A stretch of DNA of 44,940 bases from Brenneria salicis ATCC 15712 = DSM 30166. GTDB lineage: Bacteria > Pseudomonadota > Gammaproteobacteria > Enterobacterales > Enterobacteriaceae. Each line of letters opens with the position of its first letter. Within the stretch, counting starts at the first letter, position 1. Below are positions 7,918 through 14,762 of this stretch, piece by piece. The DNA lies in assembly GCF_003315515.1 (NCBI RefSeq), contig NZ_QNRY01000033.1, forward strand, positions 1 through 44,940. The letters run 5' to 3'. The translations under genes and the position numbers were made by a program. The notes under the pieces were generated by a model. That model was not told the origin of the DNA, ran no database searches, and saw only the letters and a list, made by a program, of their open reading frames with translations.

Positions 7918-9098
7918 GTTTGTCTCTCCGGTAAGACCAGATCGGCAAGGCGTAAAATTTGTTGTACAACCGCATCCCAACTCTGATTCTGTATGATGGA
8001 TTGCCGCCCATTGGCACCTAGCTGACAACGCCAGCCGTAGTCGGCGACCAGGGTTTCCAGCGCCTGGCATAGCGCGCGAGGATTATCCGGCGCAACCAAC
8101 AGACCGGTTTCCCCGGCAATCACAATCTGCTCCAGATGCCCGACCTGCGTGGTGATGACCGGTAATCCCGCCGCCATATATTCATAAATTTTGAGCGGAG
8201 AGAAATAGAAATCAGGCAGCGCGGGGTAGGGGGCGACGGCGATATCCATTTCCGCTAACCGGGCCGGAATATCCGCATGGGGCAATGCGCCGGTGAAATG
8301 AACCCTGACAGACAGCCCCAGCCGTTCAACCCTGTCGGACAGAGACCCATATTCCAGGCCGTCGCCGACGATCAACAGGCGCACCGGATTTCCCCGATGA
8401 TGTAACAGTGCAAACGCGTCAATCAGCGTATCGACGCCATGCCAGGGTTTTAACGTCCCTAAAAAACCGATCACGGTGTCACGTTGTGAGTGATGTGTCT
8501 GGCGCTCCCGCCGGATGTTCATCGCCTGGCCGAAGCGCTGGGGATCAACGCCATTGGCGATGACATGAACTTTCTGCTGGGTTGACGGAAATTGCATTAA
8601 ATAGGTTTTTATGCCGGGCGAAACCGCCACGATGCGATCAGCGTTGGTTAATACCGAGTGTAGAATGCGCAACGCCTGCGCCTCCAGCGGTAATGTCCGG
8701 TAGCGTTTTTGCTCGTCAATCAACGGCGCGTTGACTTCCAGTATTCCTTTGCATCCCGTCTGTCTGGCATAAGCCATCCCCGCGTCGCTCCACAGTGCGT
8801 AACGTTCATACACCGCATCGAAAGGTGGATAACTCGCCAAAGCCTGAAGCAGCGCGTCGTTCGCCGCCAGCGCCGCCTGAGCGCGTAGCTGGGCGGTGTC
8901 ATCGGGCAACGCGGGCAAGCCGTGAAGAGGGATCGCCGCCAGATCCGCCGGCGGCTCCCCGCCGATGCGTTGTGCGAACAGGGTAATTTCCGCGCCTGCT
9001 TTCAGCAGACTGCGTAGTACTTCCTGGATGTGTATGGAGGCGCCTTTACAACCAAAAACAGGGATGCCCGGATCAGTACAGATATACGCGATTCGCAT
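7914..9098 (-). CDS. GT4-family glycosyltransferase
   Basis: This 394-residue protein has the GT-B fold pattern of family 4 retaining glycosyltransferases. The N-terminal Rossmann half begins MRIAYICTDPGIPVFGCKGA with the glycine-rich acceptor loop. The inter-domain phrase VHVIANGVDPQRF lies at about 177-189, and GFLGTLKPWHG starts the nucleotide-sugar half at 211. PLKIYEYMAAGLPVI at about 301-315 corresponds to the EX7E region that holds the donor. No membrane helix is seen, so it probably works at the inner face of the membrane. It sits between another GT4 gene (24-base gap) and the ABC exporter (ATGA overlap). Donor and acceptor sugars cannot be predicted. Confidence 0.8.
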   Translation of the reverse strand: MRIAYICTDPGIPVFGCKGASIHIQEVLRSLLKAGAEITLFAQRIGGEPPADLAAIPLHGLPALPDDTAQLRAQAALAANDALLQALASYPPFDAVYERYALWSDAGMAYARQTGCKGILEVNAPLIDEQKRYRTLPLEAQALRILHSVLTNADRIVAVSPGIKTYLMQFPSTQQKVHVIANGVDPQRFGQAMNIRRERQTHHSQRDTVIGFLGTLKPWHGVDTLIDAFALLHHRGNPVRLLIVGDGLEYGSLSDRVERLGLSVRVHFTGALPHADIPARLAEMDIAVAPYPALPDFYFSPLKIYEYMAAGLPVITTQVGHLEQIVIAGETGLLVAPDNPRALCQALETLVADYGWRCQLGANGRQSIIQNQSWDAVVQQILRLADLVLPERQT

Positions 9099-9122
9099 AT
9101 GGCGATTCCTTTTGAGTCGCTA

Positions 9123-10358
9123 TCAGTGAGCGTGTTTTACGCTGGCATGGAAAATGTCACGTAGCTGGCTGGCATTGCGGTTGATATCGTATTCAGCGCT
9201 GATCAGCGCCCGTGCGTTATGCGACAAACTGATGCGCTGCTCGTCATTTGCGAGCAGACTGGCGATCGCATCCGCTAATGCCTGTGGATCATGAGGCGGA
9301 ATACACAATCCGGTTTTTTGGTTTATCACCACTTCAGGAATACCGGCAACGGTGGTTGAAATCACCGGCGTACCCAGCGCCATCGCTTCCAGTAAAACGG
9401 TAGGCAGACCATCGCGGTCGCCATCATCGCTGATCACGCTTGGAACGACCAACATCGCGGCCTGCTGCATCTCGGCAATGACTTCCGGCTGAGGTTTCGC
9501 GCCGGCCAGCGTCATATGATCATGCAGCTTTAAGGTGTCGATCTGCTGTTGCAGCGGGGCAAGCAAGTCGCCGTTGCCTATCAGGGTACAGTGAAAGTCC
9601 AGGCCGCGTTGTTTCAACAACGCCAACGCTTTAATCAGCACGTCGAACCCTTTTTTCCTGACTAATCGGCCTACCGCCAAAATTCTCCTGGTGTTCGCTA
9701 CGGGAGGCGAATACGGGAATTGTTGCAGATCCACGCCGTTGTACAAACGCACCAGCCGATCGGCGCTGGCGCCATATTTTTCGCGTAAATAAGCGACGTT
9801 ATAATCCGATACGGTAATGGCGCAAGCCGCATCGCGCAGCTTGATGTCCAGGTCGGTTGCCTCGTCATAGTGGTAGTAAATATCTTTGGCATGGGCGGTG
9901 AATGAATATGTCACGCCGCTGAATATCGCGGCTAAACGCGCAACCGTGGTGGCGAGCGTGCCGAAATGCGCATGCAGGTGTTGGATGCCGCGGGCGCGCA
10001 CCGCCAACGCAAGTTTGATCGCTTGTGCGAACGAATGAGGAGATCCCCATTGCACCTCAATTAGCCGCTTGTCAAACTCAGGCAGTTGTTCGCGCGCGGT
10101 TTGCAGTAATTGCCAAAAGATTTCAGGATCGTACTGTCTGTCCTTATAACGTGTGACGGGGGCTTTTACGCGGGCAATACCGTCCTGAAAGTGGGGTTCA
10201 CTCACCGGGCCCAAAGCAAAAATATCTACTTTCATCCCGGCGCGCTCATGCGCCAGGATCTCATTTACGACAAACGTTTCTGAAAATCGCGGGTAACGTT
10301 TCAATACGTAGCCGACATAGAGGGGTTGATTGGTTGAATGCATGTTACTGGCCATCAT
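9123..10358 (-). CDS. GT4-family glycosyltransferase (WcaL/AmsK-like type)
   Basis: This 411-residue GT-B enzyme has the N-terminal phrase LKRYPRFSETFVVNEI typical of a GT4 subgroup that includes exopolysaccharide transferases such as WcaL and AmsK (recalled similarity). Further landmarks are HAHFG (129-133), FTAHAKDIY (about 153-161), LYNGVDLQQF (205-214), AVGRLVRKKGFDVLI (about 228-242) and GLPTVLLEAMALGTPVIS (317-334), the EX7E donor region. The start follows the previous gene's TAA almost directly; a GGAAG sequence just upstream could serve either the ATG at 10358 or the one three bases later. Donor and acceptor are unknown. Position implies it adds a sugar to the same product as its neighbours. 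Confidence 0.8.
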   Translation of the reverse strand: MMASNMHSTNQPLYVGYVLKRYPRFSETFVVNEILAHERAGMKVDIFALGPVSEPHFQDGIARVKAPVTRYKDRQYDPEIFWQLLQTAREQLPEFDKRLIEVQWGSPHSFAQAIKLALAVRARGIQHLHAHFGTLATTVARLAAIFSGVTYSFTAHAKDIYYHYDEATDLDIKLRDAACAITVSDYNVAYLREKYGASADRLVRLYNGVDLQQFPYSPPVANTRRILAVGRLVRKKGFDVLIKALALLKQRGLDFHCTLIGNGDLLAPLQQQIDTLKLHDHMTLAGAKPQPEVIAEMQQAAMLVVPSVISDDGDRDGLPTVLLEAMALGTPVISTTVAGIPEVVINQKTGLCIPPHDPQALADAIASLLANDEQRISLSHNARALISAEYDINRNASQLRDIFHASVKHAH

Positions 10359-10359
10359 A

Positions 10360-11547
10360 TTAAGCTTCCATTTTGGTGCGGAAAACGTCGGCGACCTGCA
10401 TGGCCACCTGTTCTAATCCCTTAAAATTTAGTATGTCACGCGGGTTGGCGTAGTTCTGAGGTTGGGCCAGCCAGCGCTGAATAACCGCAGGGCTTAATGC
10501 TTCAGGCGCAAGACACGTCACCAGGTTGCGTTCAGCCAGTTTGGTTGCCCGTATCCACTGCTCCTGACGGGGGGCGACACGAGGAATGATCAGCGCCGTT
10601 TTCTCAAGCGCCAGTATTTCCATGACGGTGTTGTATCCGCCCATTGATACAATGCGTTCCGCCCGGCGCATCAATTCCAGCGGTTCCGGCACAAATGCCG
10701 CCATTGTCATGTCATCGCGTTGGTTAACCCATTGACGCAGTTGCTCTCGTTCTTCGGGCGGCATCATGGAGCCGGTAATCAGCATCCCGGTGCGTCCGGC
10801 GGGTAACCGGGCGTGGACGAATGCCTCCGCCAGCGCATAGCCGTCTTGCCCCCCTCCCAGCATGCACAACGCGTAGGGCGCGTCGATCGGGCAGGCGGCG
10901 GAAGTCGGGGTTATTCCCTGAAGCCGTTTGGCGGCATCCAGATAACCCATAAAGGTGACTTTCCGCGTCAGTTCCGCATCAAACCCATATTGCCGGGTGA
11001 GATCGTAAAAATCGGCATCGCCGTAAACCCACACCTGGGTGAAATAGTTGCGAATGGCGTCCATATTTCCCAGCTTTGCCCATTGGCGTTGCACGGCATC
11101 GGGATGATCGATGATATCCCGCAGGCCAAGCACCATTTCTGTCCCTTTGGCCGCCAGCACCGGCAAAATGGTATCGAGTTCCGACATCGCGCCGCGCGGC
11201 ACATTATCCACCACCACCATATCGGGTTCGAATGCGCTCATGGCCGCATGAATTATGTCGGAACGCAGGCAGACCAGACGCTTGATATCTTTACCCAACG
11301 CCCTGGGCCGATAGTTTCCGTCAGGGGTTTTCAGGTAAGTCGGCAGCGTCACGATATCCGTTCCTTTTGGCAACGGAAATTGTGCGGCTTCACGTACGCC
11401 GGTAATTAACAGGATCTCGGCAGCGGGCAATAGGGTTAATACTGCCTGAGTCAGTAACATGTTTCTTCTTACGTGACCCAATCCCATTGTGTCATGCGAA
11501 TAAAAAACCACCCTCGGATTACGATGTCGTTTTGCTTTCTGAGGCAT
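10360..11547 (-). CDS. MurG-like (GT28-related) predicted glycosyltransferase, first gene of the polysaccharide operon
   Basis: The 395-residue protein has the N-terminal phrase YSHDTMGLGHVRRN (about 16-29), the glycine-rich acceptor loop of MurG-like enzymes. It also has VVVDNVPRGAMSELD near 112 and a C-terminal GGYNTVMEILALEKTALIIP typical of UDP-sugar binding in this clan. It matches what I recall as the COG4671 predicted-glycosyltransferase group, whose members often lack assigned substrates. MurG relatives commonly transfer a sugar to a lipid carrier, so this enzyme might begin the chain (inference). Ribosome-site complementarity before the ATG is weak. The gene is preceded by a roughly 460-base AT-rich leader if the promoter at 12015-12043 is used. 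Confidence 0.7.
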   Translation of the reverse strand: MPQKAKRHRNPRVVFYSHDTMGLGHVRRNMLLTQAVLTLLPAAEILLITGVREAAQFPLPKGTDIVTLPTYLKTPDGNYRPRALGKDIKRLVCLRSDIIHAAMSAFEPDMVVVDNVPRGAMSELDTILPVLAAKGTEMVLGLRDIIDHPDAVQRQWAKLGNMDAIRNYFTQVWVYGDADFYDLTRQYGFDAELTRKVTFMGYLDAAKRLQGITPTSAACPIDAPYALCMLGGGQDGYALAEAFVHARLPAGRTGMLITGSMMPPEEREQLRQWVNQRDDMTMAAFVPEPLELMRRAERIVSMGGYNTVMEILALEKTALIIPRVAPRQEQWIRATKLAERNLVTCLAPEALSPAVIQRWLAQPQNYANPRDILNFKGLEQVAMQVADVFRTKMEA

Positions 11548-11732
11548 AATATAGAATCCATATGGTGTTGAAGGTCATTATTCTTGAAAGCCTGAATACC
11601 CTCGTTTTCAAATCGCAGGCATATCAAGGGCTGAATGACAGGTATATTTTTCCGCGCTTCGTTTACGGTTACGTCATTTATTTTATTCAGTGTCAGGGAA
11701 TTTATTTTTTAATACTTCTCTGGTGCTTAAAA

Positions 11733-11755
11733 GCTATCGGATGTATCCGATAAGC
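11733..11755 (-). promoter_or_regulatory. Hairpin in the operon leader, possible attenuator
   Basis: TATCGGA and TCCGATA pair perfectly around TGTA, and GC pairs extend the stem past one bulged A. Read on the minus strand the hairpin is followed by GCTTTTAAGC, only four T's, so it would be a weak terminator at best. It could equally be an operator. It lies about 190 bases upstream of the first operon gene. Confidence 0.35.
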
Positions 11756-12014
11756 GCTCTTTTCCACACGCTATGAGTGGTTGTTAAATAGATTAAATAA
11801 CCGGTTAGAATTTAAATCCATATTTGTCATAAAACAGAGGCGCTGTTCATGTTTTTACTAATTCATTCCATTTAGTAATTAAATTTAATTATAGCTTTGT
11901 AATTATTTTTTCAGAATTAATTGATATTAATATTTTCTATTTTCTGATTGGTTCGCCATGTTTATTCAACAGTAATACTTATATTTGGTAAGGGCTATTG
12001 GATGCGTCGCTATA

Positions 12015-12043
12015 ATTAGAAGTCTATTTTTGGTAGGGGTCAA
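12015..12043 (-). promoter_or_regulatory. Candidate sigma-70 promoter for the polysaccharide operon
   Basis: On the minus strand TTGACC (12043-12038, five of six consensus bases) is followed after exactly 17 bases by TCTAAT (12020-12015, five of six). Transcription would start near 12008 and give a leader of roughly 460 bases before the MurG-like gene. It also lies just past the terminator of the convoy coming from the aminotransferase, consistent with a fresh start. Confidence 0.5.
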
Positions 12044-12075
12044 AAAATAATATTATTTTCCAATGTATTAGGATG

Positions 12076-12102
12076 AAATAAAAAGAGCCGATCATATCGG
12101 CC
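12076..12102 (-). terminator. Intrinsic terminator after the aminotransferase gene
   Basis: On the minus strand GGGCCGAT and ATCGGCTC form a GC-rich hairpin around ATG, followed by TTTTTATTTC. It lies about 36 bases past the aminotransferase stop. Confidence 0.75.
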
Positions 12103-12137
12103 CGTTGAGACAGGCGGTTACGCCGTATGTGCCTGAC

Positions 12138-13547
12138 TTAAATAAAGCCGTCGGCCCTGAGGGAGTCCAGCGTGACGCTGAATGCCTCATCCAGAATACC
12201 GACAACTTCGTCGATCACCTTTTGCGTCCAGATCAATGGCGGGGAAATAACAATAAGATGACCAATCGGACGGATAATCAAACCGCGTTTCTGGCATGAA
12301 TCGGCGATGCGATAACCTGCTTTTGCCGCCGCGGGGAACAGGGCTTTGGTTTGGCGATTGGCGACGCTCTCGATTCCGACCATGAAGTGGCTGCCGCGGA
12401 TATCGCCGACGATAGGATGGCGGGCAAGACGCCGCGTTAACGCTTCAATCAGGTACGGGCCAATTTCACGGACATGCTCACAAATCTTCTCGCGCTCGAT
12501 AATCCCGATGTTGGCAAGCGCCGCCGCGCAACTGACCGGATGCCCTGAATAGGTATAACCGATACTCAACACCCCGCCTCTGGCTTGCGGCTGACTTATG
12601 ACGGCATAGATCTTGTCGGAAATCAGAGTTGCCCCCAGAGGCGAGTAGCCTGATGTGAGGCCTTTGGCAATGTTGATGATGTCGGGTTTGACGCCGAACA
12701 CGGCTTCCGATGCAAAGAAGTGTCCGAGACGGCCAAAAGCGGTGACGACCTCGTCCGAGATATAAAGCATGCCGTTCGCGTGGCAAACGTCCAGCATTCT
12801 TTTGTGGTAGCCGTCGGGAGCCACCAGAACGCCGCCGGCGCCCATGATCGGTTCGGCAATAAACGCCGCTATATTCTCCGCGCCAAGACGCTCGATCGTG
12901 GTCTGAAATTCCTGAACAAGGTGGTCGCAGTATTGCGCATCGCTCATTCCCTCTGGTTTACGATAGCAATTCGCTTCGCTGATATACACCACCAGGTCTT
13001 CCACGGTATCGAATCCCAGATTAATCCCTTCGGTTGCCGTCAGACTGGCGGACAGATACGTCGTGCCATGATAGGCGCTTTTGCGGGAAATGATTTTCTT
13101 TTTAGCCGGTTGCCCAAGCTGATTGAAATAGTAATGCACCAGCCGGATAGTGGTGTCATTGGCCGTCGAACCGCCGCAACTATAAAAAACATGATTGAGA
13201 TCGCCGGGCGCCAGTTCAGCGAGTTTGGCTGCAAGCCGGGTCGCCGGAATATTGGTGAGATTATTGAACGATGAGTAGTACGCCATTTCTGTGGCTTGTT
13301 TGCTCATGGCCTCGCCGATTTCGCTGCGGCCATGACCGACATTGACGCACCATAAGCCACCTATGCCGTCGATAAAGCGATTGCCTTTATCGTCCTCGAC
13401 AAAGGTGCCTTCACTTCTGGTCATTACATCGCTGCCTTTTTCTTTGAACTGACTGAAATCGGTAAACGGATGGATAAAATGCGCTTTGTCCAGCATGTGT
13501 AAGTTATTCGGTTCGGTGATGGGTAAGTTCGGTGACGACAGCGACAT
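12138..13547 (-). CDS. Class III PLP-dependent (omega) aminotransferase
   Basis: The 469-residue protein has fold-type I class III landmarks: GGLWCVNVGHG near 63-73, YSCGGSTANDTTIRL (about 122-136) for cofactor phosphate binding, and AYHGTTYLSASLT (158-170). DEVVTAFGR at 265-273 carries the aspartate that pairs with the pyridine nitrogen, and K295 in NIAKGLTSG is the Schiff-base lysine. It resembles the SpuC/beta-alanine-pyruvate group, which moves an amino group from polyamines or omega-amino acids to pyruvate or another keto acid. The substrate is not determined. AAGGAG about eight bases before the ATG supports the start. It is transcribed in the same direction as a LuxR-type regulator and an APC permease, so the three probably form an uptake-and-deamination pathway for an amine or amino acid (inference). 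Two operator-like repeats lie about 140-175 bases upstream. Confidence 0.8.
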   Translation of the reverse strand: MSLSSPNLPITEPNNLHMLDKAHFIHPFTDFSQFKEKGSDVMTRSEGTFVEDDKGNRFIDGIGGLWCVNVGHGRSEIGEAMSKQATEMAYYSSFNNLTNIPATRLAAKLAELAPGDLNHVFYSCGGSTANDTTIRLVHYYFNQLGQPAKKKIISRKSAYHGTTYLSASLTATEGINLGFDTVEDLVVYISEANCYRKPEGMSDAQYCDHLVQEFQTTIERLGAENIAAFIAEPIMGAGGVLVAPDGYHKRMLDVCHANGMLYISDEVVTAFGRLGHFFASEAVFGVKPDIINIAKGLTSGYSPLGATLISDKIYAVISQPQARGGVLSIGYTYSGHPVSCAAALANIGIIEREKICEHVREIGPYLIEALTRRLARHPIVGDIRGSHFMVGIESVANRQTKALFPAAAKAGYRIADSCQKRGLIIRPIGHLIVISPPLIWTQKVIDEVVGILDEAFSVTLDSLRADGFI

Positions 13548-13685
13548 TGGATTTCTCCTTTAATTAGCCGGATAGCTCTCTGAACCGAGTCTACCGAAAG
13601 GCGCGGGAGAGGGCGTCCCTCTATGGTGGTATGGCTTGTCCGGCGTGATAACGGGATGAAAAATGCCGACAAATAACGTGAAAAC

Positions 13686-13723
13686 GCCCCCTTTCAAGGC
13701 ATTTTTGCCCCATTTAAAGGCAT
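13686..13723. promoter_or_regulatory. Pair of 17-base direct repeats, candidate binding sites for the adjacent LuxR-type regulator
   Basis: GCCCCCTTTCAAGGCAT (13686-13702) and GCCCCATTTAAAGGCAT (13707-13723) agree at 15 of 17 positions and start 21 bases apart, two turns of the helix. Each has partial dyad symmetry (GCC then GGC about ten bases on). They lie between the regulator's stop and the aminotransferase start, where an activator of the aminotransferase would bind. Confidence 0.5.
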
Positions 13724-13731
13724 AACCCGAT

Positions 13732-13750
13732 AACTTTGATTTTCAAAGTT
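13732..13750. promoter_or_regulatory. Perfect palindrome next to the direct-repeat pair
   Basis: AACTTTGA and TCAAAGTT flank TTT. There is no T-run on either side, so a terminator is unlikely. It may be a third regulatory site in the promoter region of the aminotransferase. Confidence 0.3.
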
Positions 13751-13817
13751 CAGCCGGAAACCGGTTGGCCGAACACTTATCAGCAACCCGCATGCCAATA
13801 AAGCGGGTTATGCGCAT

Positions 13818-14615
13818 TCAGGGTTTTCGATTATCGGGCGGTGGCGTGACGAACAAACTGCACAGTTGCAGTTCCGAATTGATGCCGAGTTTGGAATAGA
13901 TATTCCTGCGGTGCACCTTCACCGTTTGATAGCTGATATCAAGATGACGCGCCAAGGCTTTTGTCCCTTTGCCGGAGATCATCAGATTGACGATCTCACG
14001 CTCTCTCCCCGTCAGAATGCTGTTGATTTTTTTATGGTTATCGTCGGGTTCGTAGTTGATGACCGCGGTGCCGTCACAATGTGAGCGGTAATACCGGGTG
14101 AGGATGCTTTTTACCACGCTGTATATATTTTCCAGCGCGGCCAGTTCCTTGCTGGTTGCCGTCCGCTTGCGCCAATCCATCGATAGCACGATGGCATCGC
14201 CGTTTAGCATGGGAAACAACACGTCAATTTCATCCTTCAGATTGAGATGACGGTAATATTTCCTGTAATAGCTTGAGCCGGCCAGAGAGCAGGTCTGATG
14301 ATTGATTTGGACGATTTGCGCGCCATCGCGCAATTTTTCCAGCAGCGGATCTTCGAGACAGGCAAAAGGAAAATATTTGTCGAGATAAACCGCCTGCTGG
14401 CTGGCGGGAATATTGTGCGCCAGCACAAGCGGGAAATCACAATTCGCCCGGTATAACTTGATAATATAGGTTTCGTGATCAATGACGCCGTTAAGCATCC
14501 CGGAAAGTCGCTGCGGCAGGCTGGCGTCATCCGCATTTTCAAAGAGATCGGCAATATTTTCATGCCAGCGCAGGATATCGGGATGCATCAAAATAGTTGC
14601 CAGTTCCAAGCTCAC
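13818..14615 (-). CDS. LuxR/GerE-family transcriptional regulator
   Basis: The 265-residue protein has a C-terminal GerE helix-turn-helix at about 205-255. LTGREREIVNLMISGKGTKA is followed by LDISYQTVKVHRRNIYSKLG, the recognition helix and last helix. The N-terminal two-thirds has no receiver-domain aspartate pattern and no clear acyl-homoserine-lactone signature; it may be a small-molecule sensor domain. The start is a GTG at 14615; an ATG at 14588 is an alternative. The gene lies between an APC permease and a class III aminotransferase, all on the minus strand, so it most likely senses the transported amine or amino acid and controls these two genes (inference). Paired repeats immediately downstream are candidate targets. 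Confidence 0.75.
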   Translation of the reverse strand: MSLELATILMHPDILRWHENIADLFENADDASLPQRLSGMLNGVIDHETYIIKLYRANCDFPLVLAHNIPASQQAVYLDKYFPFACLEDPLLEKLRDGAQIVQINHQTCSLAGSSYYRKYYRHLNLKDEIDVLFPMLNGDAIVLSMDWRKRTATSKELAALENIYSVVKSILTRYYRSHCDGTAVINYEPDDNHKKINSILTGREREIVNLMISGKGTKALARHLDISYQTVKVHRRNIYSKLGINSELQLCSLFVTPPPDNRKP

Positions 14616-14713
14616 TCTCCCATCGATAATTTGCCTCTGATGCCGGAGTCAAGCAAATTTCATACCTATTTCCGACCACCGATGGATATTAGGGAAAGCG
14701 GCACGAACCGCAA

Positions 14714-14751
14714 GCGCGACCTGCTGTGTGTGAAACACACGCCTGTCGCGC
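14714..14751 (-). promoter_or_regulatory. Two-tier inverted repeat between permease and regulator genes
   Basis: GCGCGAC and GTCGCGC form the outer stem. GTGTGT and ACACAC form an inner stem with loop GAA, separated from the outer by short internal loops. It begins about 12 bases past the permease stop on the minus strand but has no following T-run. It may stabilise the permease transcript's 3' end or lower read-through into the regulator gene. Confidence 0.4.
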
Positions 14752-14762
14752 TGGCTACTGGA

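Larger units (their letters stand above)
11548..12137. other. AT-rich promoter and leader region of the polysaccharide operon
   Basis: About 590 bases without a supportable gene. It contains a good sigma-70 promoter match on the minus strand (12015-12043), an inverted repeat (11733-11755) and a 16-base AT palindrome (11876-11891). The terminator of the aminotransferase gene lies at its right edge. No JUMPstart/ops element (GGCGGTAGC) was found on either strand, so RfaH control is not supported. The base composition is far more AT-rich than the operon it precedes, as is common for regulatory regions of surface-polysaccharide genes. Confidence 0.5.

Noticed and set aside
7918-8070. N-terminal extension of the ABC exporter from an ATG at 8070
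   Set aside because: It lies inside the upstream glycosyltransferase in another frame and encodes an arginine-rich nonsense-like stretch; the ATGA overlap at 7917 is the natural start.
2502-11547. Alginate biosynthesis operon
   Set aside because: Only the AlgE-like barrel points to alginate; no alg8, alg44, algK, epimerase, lyase or GDP-mannose dehydrogenase gene is present.
11800-11820. RcsAB box (TTAGAATTTAAATCC) before the glycan operon
   Set aside because: The match to the RcsAB consensus is weak and sits in very AT-rich DNA where such matches arise by chance.
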